This document shows positions 34,601 through 38,112 of a DNA stretch of 41,240 nt, in pieces. Both the position numbers and the translations under genes were made by a program. The DNA is from JBMONI01 sp049324575. Lineage in GTDB: Bacteria > Omnitrophota > Omnitrophia > Omnitrophales > Aquincolibacteriaceae. Location of the stretch: the NCBI GenBank assembly GCA_049324575.1, contig JBMONI010000028.1:1-41240 (forward strand), in the 5' to 3' direction. Every line of letters starts with the position of its first letter. Position 1 is the first letter of the stretch. Under the pieces are notes generated by a model. That model was given only the letters and a program-made list of their open reading frames with translations. It ran no database searches and was not told where the DNA came from.

Positions 34601-36776
34601 GGCGATGGAGGGCCTTCGCCACTATGCGGGAGAAAGTAGGGTGCCGGGACTTTCGGTGAACCCGGACGGGCGGCAAGTGATCTTTGAGAAAGGAAACTGG
34701 GGGGCTGTCGCTCTTGATGGGCGGAATGGAGAATTGACGATCCGTTTCAAAAACAATACCGGAACGAAAACTTCTGTTTTAAGGGACCAAGCTGTATCGT
34801 TTCTTCCGAAGGGAGATGTCGTGCTTTCTACGGGGGATCTCGCGGATAAGAATCCGCCCATGAATCAAGTGATCGCCGCAATGCAGCCTCAGCCGGAGCG
34901 TTTTTCGGACTATTGGGATGCGAATTTTACGGTTCAGGGGATCGGTTTCAATCCACAAACGGGAAGATTTGTGCTGCGCTTGCCTGAAAGCGGGGTTCGA
35001 GCATTCCAACAGCGAGGGACAGCTGCCGACGGTGAAAATCTCCTTCAATTCAAGTTTAATCCTGCGGGATTTTTAGAGTTCCAGGCGAGCGCCGAGGAGG
35101 GGCCGGGCCGCGGTCTGCCCCGCGCGGAATTGAGGATCGCCGCAGAGCAGCCCGTGGATCTGAATGCGCGCCATGTCGTGGCGCTGGATTTTTCAATAGC
35201 ACCCGCTGAAGTCAACGCGTCCTATATCGAGAATGTTTTTGATGTTTTTCAGGAGCGGATGGCCGGGATTTTCGGAGAAAAACGACCTATAGCCGGAACG
35301 CAGCTCATCATCGGCTCTCACGGAATACGCCTTGAAAATGCTTCTTCGAAAGAGGAAGAGCTTAATTTCGGCCCGGCGGTCTTGAATGCGATCGAGGCTT
35401 TGGCGGAAGAGGCGAGGCGGACCGGAAGTCCAGTTCAAGGGAAGATCGCTTTTAGATTTTATCGGCAGGGAGATTTTTTAGTGGTGGAAATACAGGACAA
35501 TGGGCCCGGGATGAGTCGGGAAGTGTTGGGCCGTCTTAATCCGGCCAATGTGTATACGACAAAGCCCGATCCCGAGCTTGAGATTTTGACAGGAGGATAT
35601 GGGGTCGGTATAGGTCGGTACGAAGGATTAGTTGCGCCGCTTAAGGGTGAATTGATCATCAAGACCCAAGAACGCCGAACAGGAAAAATCTTTATGAAGA
35701 GGATCGATTTCAGACAACAGGATAAAGACCCTTGGGGTGTTCCAATTTCGGAAGTTTTGGGGGAAGAAGCAGAAGGAACGATAGTGCAATGGATACTTCC
35801 TTATGCCGAGGTCGCGACCGAAAATGCGGCGGACGGATCGCAAAAAAGGGCTGTTCCCATGCCTGTGGCAAAGGCTTCGACGGCGATGACTCCTTCGAAA
35901 AGCCGTGCGGAGTTGAGGGATGTGAAGTTGGGGTTCGATGCGGGGTTGCTGCAAAAAGCGGAAACCCGGCCGGGCATGGGCGCGCCCGTGATCGCGGGTA
36001 TTATCGCAGGCGGCGGGATCCTGCTTCTTGCTCCGATGGGGATCGTGGGAATTTCCGCGAACCGGCTCGCAGGCGAAGCGGATCTTGATGCGACGGCCTC
36101 TCTTCTTCGCCCGGCGGAGGATACATCCCTCACTGCGTTATCCCAGTTCGCGGACAACGGCCAAGCCATTACGCTTTTTGGATTACTGGACCGCGCGCCT
36201 TCCGCGGAGGAGATTACCCGGATCCGCACCCTGGCGGGCTTGCATCCGAATCAAGTGTTCCGCCATGTGGTCTTCAGCCGGGAGGTTGCGGAGTCGGCGC
36301 TGAACGCTGACGTGATGGGGGCGCTTGCGGGCGCGAAAGAACTTGCGGGTTCAAAGCGTTACGGGATCCGCGTTGTCCGGCTGGATAGCCGTTCGACCGG
36401 AAAATTACAGGCGGAACTGGCGTCCCTCAAGCGTCTGACCGGTTCCGATGCGGCGGATGCGACGATGTTCGCGGCGATGGTGATGCCCTCCGATATTCTC
36501 GAAGCCGTGAGCGCGAGCGGCGCGCTTGATCCCGAGATCCTTCCGATGGCGGTCTTGACGCATCGCGGAAGTTTGAGCCCCGAAGAAAATCTTGCCGCGG
36601 ATCTTTTGGCCGGGGATTTTTCGAACAAGGTCTTTCTCGGTCTGCTGGAGCAGTTGGGTGAAGGCTTCGTGCGCGCGGGCGCCGGTTACGGGATCACGGA
36701 TGAAGCGATCGCTCAAATCGCTGCCGAGATCGTTGCCGCTATGCGCGCAGCGGCTCAGGCTGCTCAAGCCGCGTAA
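19632..36776 (+). CDS. Giant 5714-residue modular protein (signal peptide, protease, MTase, SLT, FHA, GNAT, kinase, GHKL modules)
   Basis: GGGAAC precedes the ATG by about 6 nt. Residues 1-33 form a signal-like sequence (basic RHLSKRTFLRWG, then AAVMVFVFTL). Modules in order: HIQNAHAN (76-83) to GGFH (521-524) domain; polytopic membrane region with soluble unknown domain (704-1259); M50-like protease (HEMGH, 1410-1414); PrmA-like methyltransferase (D1731); divergent kinase-like domain (D2107); membrane segments, Pro-rich linker and lytic-transglycosylase-like domain (E2713); unknown 2905-3420; unknown with two membrane helices (3426-3929); two-helix hairpin (3935-4053); helical plus FHA (to 4343); GNAT (4349-4544); Ser/Thr kinase (4558-4969); beta-rich unknown (4975-5163); GHKL ATPase (5169-5424); C-terminal unknown (5430-5714). 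Most borders carry RAExR. It is a single gene with no internal stop. Role unknown; envelope signalling or processing is inferred. Confidence 0.9.
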   Translation: MSRHLSKRTFLRWGAAVMVFVFTLTDCFSSYAASGLDLAPRGEIPSALRLEIPRELASIEEVFESPAKRDPKFVLHIQNAHANYEAQVKIKEILQYLHERYKFDTLFVEGAASELKADQLRIFPDPESNLKLADHLAQKGELTGAELFMMEYDKQARAFGIERPELYRKDYDALRSVFKAEPQIARYLFGFEKELDRASSKIFDLATRRLIGEWRKFEAGRREFLPYVKELARAADDVLRLDLKSLFAQVEWPQLTRLLVLQDMEAELDRDKAKTEKAAVLEALKRSGFSAKVIGAVEAIGEETPKAAKARTGEALPRFVLEDLAAEGKDKGFRFSDYPHFALWAGVTALEREIVARELFREIEVLFGKILDELASSEQQREALALFRDLELLRKLYRLELTRDQWQEALGRKEELAPDAIFERVRQMGGGAAREEIRNQKSEILNRSEIRNGRSATPAENTASRPAAPDPRNAYQATLLNAFERAFVFYEVAAERESVFYEKLQSALAGPALKKAVIITGGFHTDGFRDYMRGHGISYGILMPRLTKAQADSKYREVMLGETPTIFDLAHMEIANLLGMDPRQITRAEIEARVRSLVDSLLQVATPQNVRPALEDVNKIVASSGMRFALNDDGELEFYYPGENGEEVVRVPARQFIGAKSSSASGRQGPEALSPLPGADVSAPGSAPSRLGTGGQARRAENRGAKPWGELGKKIRAPWEAKLSFEYAVYAAVSFISVLAGPMLALALASATTPAGFFGLFMLQSLSWNWTVLGFIIAWDLLEAPLPQTFFDQFLSGKGKIYGLAAVLKFLLLIEASLVFGQPVLVNVVAFLAIDYLKFKIGWDPTGQWHAEHAVWKRSLLAAPLVSLMVKLSELSAGKPAKVRPAFVSRMPAREEFSIPQDAYNFAGAETPLGEAIIRLQNDGSIKERQRQEDEKWEKYQQIPGAIYIRSLRQYKNDLEKIGRQAELKGRSVFYPFGGYDAHKPFLLVEDAEEVVVQSAWPFGGPRDLLTFLRSEGLYREGFQYSRCDTASDIAHISDGMHVEGLGGLALVRIINYLGGSIRGLHYFRLGENGRPEFLDPSNADQAGQKDYHNVVVEFEFTNKAGKLRRVKYINLYNSLDEPSPGYEAFLARWRFQTLLLLAVPRQLWMKYWPAMIRRVLRPAQLNHARLFADNGESGMLLSDGMRFPTVEKLYRGLKLQSMQLEEGVDVGYSDGGEVVYFGDIPAGIDFDAMDVSPDLTGAESLPVPSTPAIEWAGARAETREEPSTAERGDAQESEGRKVADMEAIIRGIVNANDLAPYFRGADIRVLARRYVAGDLMPREAEILKRLKDFSANRAVSPMELLWKIMKRQAWKDVLIGSLAFGILLAFSTAAGPLDSNALGLFKIILTMMSAVGLVAISDSFRTFLHEMGHVAVVRYLGQPGFIASVYGDGVMIEDYDTDLSDLQSFWVSIAGSIPTGVPALITLLSGFVFYGVQSFPFILGVVWLLDELAGVLGRGGDIEKAIEDLQSFFEGRTHGVPIKGRAIEKFLAGCAPGDGLRIRYRDREEGRQPLANQHWKVVEGKLDSWEILDRIPVLHLRITLGGVTFAYRDGYLSREQIMSIEKIALEEADSSPRSETPPARAEVSKDYEIGENFARIGRLWFVHAAGERLPAGGRQLTAEALKARGWRDGERIIPLRGLELNAPIPENPESRLFDLSYEPATIKIILWLQELKEKLGDEFKQLVFLDVGTGHSGILAAAAAALGARKVYAVEDGSEHRRRLEKIQNAAELWPHMMMAPEETAESLRNVEQSLGLESGVIELIQKDATTSEGLLEGVTVDVAMINMNMFGLGLTDPTGERGLSLPEMVVEKHQGRIRHLVLGGGAGIYPMMEEGGTKYESLKQILGPGASITVGEFMPSQGLVMNGAVVVYEFNREGPSSDRTSPFRAETREEPSTATSMKVETKWGTIEVQLKGGEEPALVNALRETVRRLAGELAVNERTIPRRLDYLGRGQINAVFYNPDSDHPETPVLRRVFPDEERNAIVQERPNPARDGFGDIEEENFVARSRSITPLLVEQEKIETTFPQALDEALSGGNEALAIQLLEGLARHAEAFRDLGWFVVDGNKPDGYSLVRRNIGGREKVFVVLHDLDGLVRQSSHEKKAERKTLQGIDLGDYQARSEPQSLADFSITNLSPEALFLFLEFASKNYDSYRLSSRAKGAIQAMFVRSIGSMEESQRRDFLLEYRDLLPADLPIFGQVFGDGFHEVEAIQKMPAQEGHLYFTLRWEYFQALSEGKDQFYRLNKVAPAVLAAMRNLSANDRFTGAAREKKVLDEMIDGAVGQLKSYLDNEQWNPPAENLRQRLLQFQSIRVEQPSVFSRFRNGLLALGDRLTKIRRSESRTQDLRKWIRESNAGIKKWRAPSALRASRSARVKKMIAFGIATATIIGTVVLFLTMNPSIAWWTCGIGILTSILSVTLKIRASPRLRIQPGDGAFARFFKNTANTLLSAFMLISFAAIMEASAALYFNGGWQSLRDQIAALFNRPALVEIAVPPSAVPEAPKTVAENVPAPVLAPVPATATNVTQPSVGMAEAPSGDASAVVSVAGVTTTNFAEAGSSPLPDTLPLTGLFPSTPGLQTTTSLPPEFSAPHDLQADLAKLQQVIAFGKNRDWVIQRAKEAEARNKAMTLEERVERFSEIARAVLWEVYGPFLPEQELHAWFYHLMYAYFLESDYGIIEIQHISVKTKNGKRALVPITGKALGVMQVEDRTAGGLIEESYKYLSLQPEGRFALMRTNEAAGLARLLGIHPMTFAAIAEQPIGGDPESARHIFAFRAGDPEIAFRLGASWLSRRAIGLKGKAIKTKDPAAPRNLSDLVSREGFKKVYETEYRAAEGKQKPRSDEDHAKAYKTLHEFFGPRAEARLFSSENYENSQRSVLSERFLGKEMTPESLFEAVSEIARTQTRYEGMVEAILYRQRGGERLPVVMIGDVVKDGKALTKEQIEAEFGVKAVTDEKGQPVRLFVWPHQGRNSYLAIPSTVVYDERSGIQTVYFGTPQQMPESVLAGIPEDRVAEGKAVEFKGLGTVGFHQYYEERTFATLAEVEAYLSEAKNLGSYGFETLSDIFRRVRVEMERIETSGAEDKIEIEGEEHEIAIRFDPAAKDPEKFRIEHTFRVGEMIGRDGLFLDFRYQRVSAQAPPGGVRVWSEKSAFNNQKLMRRNGALINTAVWKAGTLGKGGLGFSIRVRFGDVLRLGAIDGTSLEESPEELWQYLSYRFQGATDEATRANLVQEWLPKVTANIGRNAKAVVLSRFDLHESQGIGKDSGASDGWITDLDLGNAGKVTDGERQTALVERYFIFIDLLGYKFARKFFPEDPAKQEAIRKAAHLNFWNALFKGTRGSAEGAYQKVSDPGMDYAEAVRQVSQDAVQFLFPSLRTRVPRAELRAAQKGRPIFDPVTEDLAGRGKYLSPKERRAAIAGFFEDFFRAVDSFRELKPSVWMNALRRTELIGQDGNVDKLVEILGHAGFFRSEAFRQLVRSRVQEFLLDGSGTKSLTKGNYRTAAELTRKTAEKLFEQYLSSSVRVPGLSLGHFRTFFLRLHQKYLSTLLFYVLSKQMSKGIVVAVFAVIAEMFLVSGFPGQILVFVFGAFVSCFVVRPPMSRLVAVDKNWVRHALGETLTNRIQGITDENIMTAEASFEANFEAIRKKFPSREDQTLFFETQKILRKALGVNLKYQWASADGRWLAEADLGKRDADSVAVLMLREVASKNHGYLERLEQAWKKDAAGLRWTLRRALAERFLRLVPLARLPVTEAIAEGVALEAVSGRRRASRADLDRLAEQARKSFTKQPARYAEALKKRILELPRDQQSIELTHYYAYLRVRLKRIAEDIRTKRTPRLSYFQIQLGKANAWLKILQTGVFDENLSDHGYDPARMTEELASAIEEVASSIRAELREQEGEEAGPIQFPEIAKPLIIDATHIHIKVLAMISLILMLGMLDPRNSYRLQDWMSYLNLYRLQIAAGLTPDIPIDKVVIGTAVILSPFLLAAGALLFRRVRRTLPQKEAGVRTAPPEGRAEARKVDERILKEAVERLASLDLGQHDASRTSAHTIYHQYIDQQSQRGRSVTEASNAILRALLEKAETEKDRASLTAAYWLLLMLGSATGAVVENFSDAAMGDRYKILENLQQMHDFFRWGERLARRIDPRIETNLRNSADFLASLSKTGLKSKLQYQAGNEFKRGDRFFLPKDLGLYPHMTWALPEADTGATVYIQIAWDPARKGLIVRKMIEKPQAGEGPVEEVVLPVGQALEIGRGRGQGIGNIPEAFRQVSREHLKIHFDEAGNALVDFRGQNSSRVIIRSDLVSRAEARMAEEGTAVVEKTPGAETAPEWAQEFIEEQQFTLTSGADEDRGDFTFRWRQAGPQGSWISVWAEDEIGATVGWFHFKLGANGVAEAENSHDKAESDMLEKAGEEAIPNADFAVFVEPSATGRGIGDALLQLGGRLARHQFGVREILFKNVTSGRAKVLYERNQATKVPKKNEYVFPTGTLKETVPAIAEPKPQASRRRAESRTLSRAEARTVFSPEISALLEQEGIVTQDARGRMKSRIKIGARIPVSQFKSENALGIGLSGEIYSDSSEPGVFYKVVRKADLSMPPEEQAKLTLERAIDLISEAQNLNAVRTQSLQPRYERTLHDLLAAKLRSGTAELLEIGETDDGRFYLKLRGIPGGHSLDSAEGQQLNFGQRILILQEAALILAAVHEQTYGQSTTEGDLLRWIHGDIKPGNILFRLGTNARGELEYQVMIIDFGSVTGYSARGYRLEGLRPRSRSESYTSEQDYEVHQGTGQMEKYSYRTDVFMFARTLIEVLLNLSPFESKELQKAFEDPGLMRRYQSAAVARLEKSKDRETWLDRFFVSIRSSFPAKKDHWLTRIFDLTNGMTQADPADRNVPGPYSNMMLNVAAALEDIYKEWIASAERSSQLYRSPRTPTRRPRAELRQIVMFDVGKGEEGFEQAMEGLRHYAGESRVPGLSVNPDGRQVIFEKGNWGAVALDGRNGELTIRFKNNTGTKTSVLRDQAVSFLPKGDVVLSTGDLADKNPPMNQVIAAMQPQPERFSDYWDANFTVQGIGFNPQTGRFVLRLPESGVRAFQQRGTAADGENLLQFKFNPAGFLEFQASAEEGPGRGLPRAELRIAAEQPVDLNARHVVALDFSIAPAEVNASYIENVFDVFQERMAGIFGEKRPIAGTQLIIGSHGIRLENASSKEEELNFGPAVLNAIEALAEEARRTGSPVQGKIAFRFYRQGDFLVVEIQDNGPGMSREVLGRLNPANVYTTKPDPELEILTGGYGVGIGRYEGLVAPLKGELIIKTQERRTGKIFMKRIDFRQQDKDPWGVPISEVLGEEAEGTIVQWILPYAEVATENAADGSQKRAVPMPVAKASTAMTPSKSRAELRDVKLGFDAGLLQKAETRPGMGAPVIAGIIAGGGILLLAPMGIVGISANRLAGEADLDATASLLRPAEDTSLTALSQFADNGQAITLFGLLDRAPSAEEITRIRTLAGLHPNQVFRHVVFSREVAESALNADVMGALAGAKELAGSKRYGIRVVRLDSRSTGKLQAELASLKRLTGSDAADATMFAAMVMPSDILEAVSASGALDPEILPMAVLTHRGSLSPEENLAADLLAGDFSNKVFLGLLEQLGEGFVRAGAGYGITDEAIAQIAAEIVAAMRAAAQAAQAA
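19842..21330 (+). other. HIQNAHAN/GGFH domain (possible TIKI/TraB-ChaN-like fold)
   Basis: It opens with FVLHIQNAHANYEAQ and DTLFVEGA strands and closes with a VIITGGFHTDG strand. This His-rich-loop, GxxH order recalls the TIKI/TraB/ChaN superfamily, but the match is by pattern only. The closing half is shared with giant gene 1 (GGFH at nt 146-157). The long helical middle is interrupted by a repeat-derived stretch at nt 20938-20998. Confidence 0.4.
20938..20998. repeat. AAATCAGAAATC-type repeat in frame within giant gene 2
   Basis: Short tandem GAAATCA units are followed by CCTAAACAGATCCGAGATCC and GAAATG. The DNA encodes EEIRNQKSEILNRSEIRNG, unlike its surroundings. Similar AAATCCTAAA/CGAAAT words form the intergenic inverted repeat at nt 36824-36993. 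Confidence 0.6.
21620..21690. repeat. Two in-frame hairpins encoding a Gly/Pro/Ser linker
   Basis: Hairpin 1 pairs GCTTCCGGGC (21621-21630) with GCCCGGAGGC (21637-21646). Hairpin 2 pairs CCGGGAGCCGA (21660-21670) with TCGGCTCCCGG (21675-21685). Together they encode a low-complexity linker just before an RAENR motif (nt 21726) and the first membrane region. Confidence 0.6.
23424..24503 (+). other. M50-like membrane metalloprotease module
   Basis: HEMGH (nt 23859-23873, residues 1410-1414) lies in TFLHEMGHVAVVRYL beside several hydrophobic helices (near nt 23695-23845 and 23970-24120), as in site-2 proteases and other M50 members. The expected second metal motif (NPDG-like) is not clear; LLDELAGVLGRGGD is the nearest candidate. 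It is bounded by RAETR and RAEVS. Confidence 0.55.
24519..25418 (+). other. Class I SAM-dependent methyltransferase module (PrmA-like)
   Basis: Motif I FLDVGTGHSGILAAAAAALG (D at nt 24822, residue 1731) and the following KVYAVE strand are typical of PrmA-like Rossmann methyltransferases. Later strands VDVAMINMNMFG and HLVLGGG fit motifs IV and V. The substrate is unknown. Confidence 0.7.
25434..26770 (+). other. Divergent protein-kinase-like module
   Basis: YLGRGQINAVFY resembles a Gly-rich loop, VVDGNKPDGYSLV (D at nt 25950) a catalytic loop, and VVLHDLDGLV (nt 26016-26045) a DFG-like metal site. A basic helix region follows. The order and spacing suggest a kinase fold, but key residues are non-canonical, so activity is uncertain. 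Confidence 0.4.
27537..28328 (+). other. Lytic-transglycosylase/lysozyme-like module
   Basis: It follows about three membrane helices (nt 26880-27180) and a Pro/Ala/Thr-rich linker (nt 27230-27530). YAYFLESDYGII carries a candidate catalytic Glu (nt 27768, residue 2713) and GKALGVMQVEDRTA resembles the G-x-MQ-x motif of SLT-type peptidoglycan lyases. The insertion between the two motifs is longer than usual. This module is best placed outside the cytoplasmic membrane. Confidence 0.5.
32480..32660 (+). other. FHA-like phosphothreonine-binding domain
   Basis: LEIGRGRG (R4292), VSREHLKIHFD (S4309, H4312) and FRGQNSSRV follow the FHA order GR...SxxH...N. FHA domains bind phosphothreonine, which fits the Ser/Thr kinase two modules downstream. 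It ends at RAEAR nt 32661. Confidence 0.65.
32676..33263 (+). other. GNAT acetyltransferase-like module
   Basis: It starts with Met directly after RAEAR. FAVFVEPSATGRGIGDALL (near nt 33006-33060) matches motif A, with the G-R-G-I-G acetyl-CoA pyrophosphate loop. ILFKNVTSGRAKVLYERN fits the following strand and the helix ending in Y-E-R-N. The acceptor is unknown. Confidence 0.65.
33303..34538 (+). other. Hanks-type Ser/Thr protein kinase module
   Basis: GIGLSGEIY is the Gly-rich loop, FYKVVRK the beta-3 Lys (K4623), WIHGDIKPGNIL the catalytic loop (D4758; HGD in place of HRD), MIIDFG the metal-binding DFG (D4784) and YRTDVFMFARTLIEVL the alpha-F Asp. All key catalytic residues are present, so activity is plausible. 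Confidence 0.85.
35136..35903 (+). other. GHKL (histidine-kinase-type) ATPase module
   Basis: The N-box FGPAVLNAIEAL (N5252), G1 box VEIQDNGPGM (D5289) and G2 box GGYGVGIG, then GTIVQWILPY, give the full Bergerat-fold order. No phospho-accepting His dimerisation helix is obvious in the module, so it is an ATPase domain separated from a usual partner. Confidence 0.75.
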
Positions 36777-36801
36777 CCAACCTAGCAACAAACAATCCCA
36801 T

Positions 36802-36820
36802 TAACACCCCGGAGGTGTTA
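36802..36820. repeat. Short palindrome after giant gene 2
   Basis: TAACACC and GGTGTTA flank a CCGGA centre. It lies 26 nt past the stop; there is no T-run, so terminator function is unproven. Confidence 0.5.
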
Positions 36821-36823
36821 CTC

Positions 36824-36993
36824 AAATCTTAAATCCGAAACTCTAAACAAGCCTGAAATTCGAAGCGCGAAAGCACAAAAGTTGCCAATACAAGATTCGG
36901 ACTACCGATCTTGTATTAGGATTTATTCTCATGCTTTCCTTTTTTCGAATTTCGGGTTTGTTAAGGATTTCGAATTTCGTATTTAGGATTTCC
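36824..36993. repeat. Large imperfect inverted repeat of AAATCC/GAAATTCG words
   Basis: The left arm (nt 36824-36864) and right arm (nt 36945-36993) are complementary with gaps: AAATCTTAAATCCGAAA and CTGAAATTCGAA against TTCGAATTTCGGG and TATTTAGGATTT. The loop holds a second near-perfect hairpin, AATACAAGATTCGG/CCGATCTTGTATT (nt 36887-36917). It belongs to the same family as the in-frame stretch at nt 20938. Confidence 0.7.
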
Positions 36994-36997
36994 TCCA

Positions 36998-37031
36998 GGG
37001 ACAGGTTCCGTCTTTTTTTCCGACCTGTCCC
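36998..37031. repeat. GGGACAGGT...ACCTGTCCC inverted repeat
   Basis: Nine-bp arms (nt 36998-37006 and 37023-37031) flank a T-rich loop. It lies between the convergent ends of giant gene 2 and the minus-strand gene at 37043. Confidence 0.6.
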
Positions 37032-37042
37032 CGGTCTTTGGC

Positions 37043-37342
37043 TCAGGCCTTCAGGGAATATTTTTCGAGTTTGCCGCTTCCCGAGTAATAGATCCAGCAT
37101 TCCCGCACGGCGCCTTCCGCGACGATACTGATCAGGCGATCCCGGACCGAGATGGCCGGCCGGAGCGCGACGGCGTCCAGGAAACTTTCTCCGCCCAGGA
37201 ATTCACGGACCAGGCCGGATCTTTTCGTGTCCCGGACCTCGCATCCGGTCTCGAGCCAGTCGTCGACCACATATTCAAGCGGGGAGAACGACGGCCCGGC
37301 GGGAGGTTCTCGGCGCGGGGGGATCTGCTTTAGGGTTTTCAT
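37043..37342 (-). CDS. Small hypothetical protein
   Basis: A 99-residue protein I do not recognise. It begins MKTLKQIPPRREPP and has a middle EYVVDDWLETGCEVRD and a C-terminal ECWIYYSGSGKLEKYSLKA with alternating strands. A strong Shine-Dalgarno (GGAAAGGAG on the minus strand, nt 37349-37357) lies at correct spacing, which supports a real gene. No signal peptide or membrane segment. It is divergent from queF. Confidence 0.7.
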   Translation of the reverse strand: MKTLKQIPPRREPPAGPSFSPLEYVVDDWLETGCEVRDTKRSGLVREFLGGESFLDAVALRPAISVRDRLISIVAEGAVRECWIYYSGSGKLEKYSLKA

Positions 37343-37517
37343 GGGAACTCCTTTCCACGGTCGATACGCGAAGTGTATCCCGCCTCGGTCTGCGAAGGAA
37401 GGACGGGCAAGCGAAGGGCGTGCGGGAAGGATAATATAAGTAGGGAAAAGGATATTAATAGAAGAGGTGCCTCAGGCGGGTGGCGGCTCCTTCGAGGCCT
37501 ATGGTAGAATACGCCCC

Positions 37518-37901
37518 ATGCCGAGCCGGCCCAGCAAACAACTTGAAGTTTTTCCCAATCCGCAGCCAGGGCGGGACTATGGGATCCGCATGGAATGTCC
37601 GGAGTTCACCTGCCTGTGCCCCAAGACCGGCCAGCCCGATTTTGCGGTCGTCCATATCGCCTATGTCCCCGATAAGCTTTGCGTCGAACTCAAAAGCCTG
37701 AAACTTTATCTCTGGAGCTACCGGAATGAGGGAGCTTTCCACGAAGCGGTGACCAACCGTATCTTGGACGATCTTGTCAAGGCGGTCCGTCCGCGGTGGA
37801 TGAAGATCGAAAATGCGTTCTTGGTGCGGGGCGGGATCAAAACGACGGTCGAAGCGACCTACCGGAAAAAGGGTTTTAAAGGGCCCCTTGCTGGCGGATA
37901 G
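37518..37901 (+). CDS. queF: NADPH-dependent 7-cyano-7-deazaguanine reductase
   Basis: A 127-residue unimodular enzyme reducing preQ0 to preQ1 in queuosine tRNA modification. ECPEFTCLCPKTGQPDF carries the catalytic Cys (C34) and CVELKSLKLYLWSYRNEGAF is the QueF signature. FLVRGGIKTTVEA closes the T-fold. I chose the ATG at 37518 (MPSRPSKQ), which fits family length; an in-frame ATG at 37467 would add an unrelated 17-residue head. No clear Shine-Dalgarno; TAGAAT at 37505-37510 could be a -10 for a nearly leaderless message. No preQ1 riboswitch seen. Confidence 0.93.
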   Translation: MPSRPSKQLEVFPNPQPGRDYGIRMECPEFTCLCPKTGQPDFAVVHIAYVPDKLCVELKSLKLYLWSYRNEGAFHEAVTNRILDDLVKAVRPRWMKIENAFLVRGGIKTTVEATYRKKGFKGPLAGG

Positions 37902-37949
37902 AGATCAAGGACGATCCACTCTGCAGAGCACGATCCCTGTTTGGTGAAT

Positions 37950-38089
37950 TGTCATTCCGAGCGACTGAATCGGACAAAGACCGTAGGGCAGATTTAAACC
38001 TGCCCTACTTTTCTGGACCGCGAGATTCTTCGGCTCGTTTCGTGGAATGAGGTGAGTCCCGCCGTGGGCGGGACCCGCTTAGGATGACA
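37950..38089. repeat. Composite repeat with TGTCATTCCGAGCG-like inverted ends
   Basis: TGTCATTCCGAGCG at the left end is the near-complement of CGCTTAGGATGACA at the right end. The interior contains GCGAGATTCTTCGGCTCG and a small GC hairpin (TCCCGCCGTGGGCGGGA). The GTAGGGCAGATTT palindrome (nt 37983-38008) is inserted inside it. No coding capacity, so it is MITE-like. Confidence 0.6.
37983..38008. repeat. GTAGGGCAGATTT palindrome
   Basis: A 26-bp near-perfect palindrome, the same family as nt 16528-16553, nested inside the longer composite repeat. Confidence 0.7.
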
Positions 38090-38112
38090 GAAAACATAAC
38101 CCTTTGTCATTT

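Larger units (their letters stand above)
21726..35969 (+). repeat. Array of RAE[LTAV]R inter-module motifs in giant gene 2
   Basis: Exact copies start at nt 23409, 25419, 28329, 29892, 31419, 31791, 32661, 33288, 34539, 35121 and 35904. Near-copies are RAENR (21726), RAEVS (24504), RAESR (33264, only 24 nt before an exact copy) and KAETR (35955). At nt 34539 and 35904 the codons are CGT GCG GAG TTG AGA/AGG, so the DNA palindrome is lost while the peptide is kept. The copies at 23409 and 25419 share a longer RAETREEPSTA. Confidence 0.85.

Noticed and set aside
36824..36993. Inverted repeat as an insertion sequence or tRNA-like gene
   Set aside because: It has no transposase frame and no cloverleaf; best described as a palindromic repeat.
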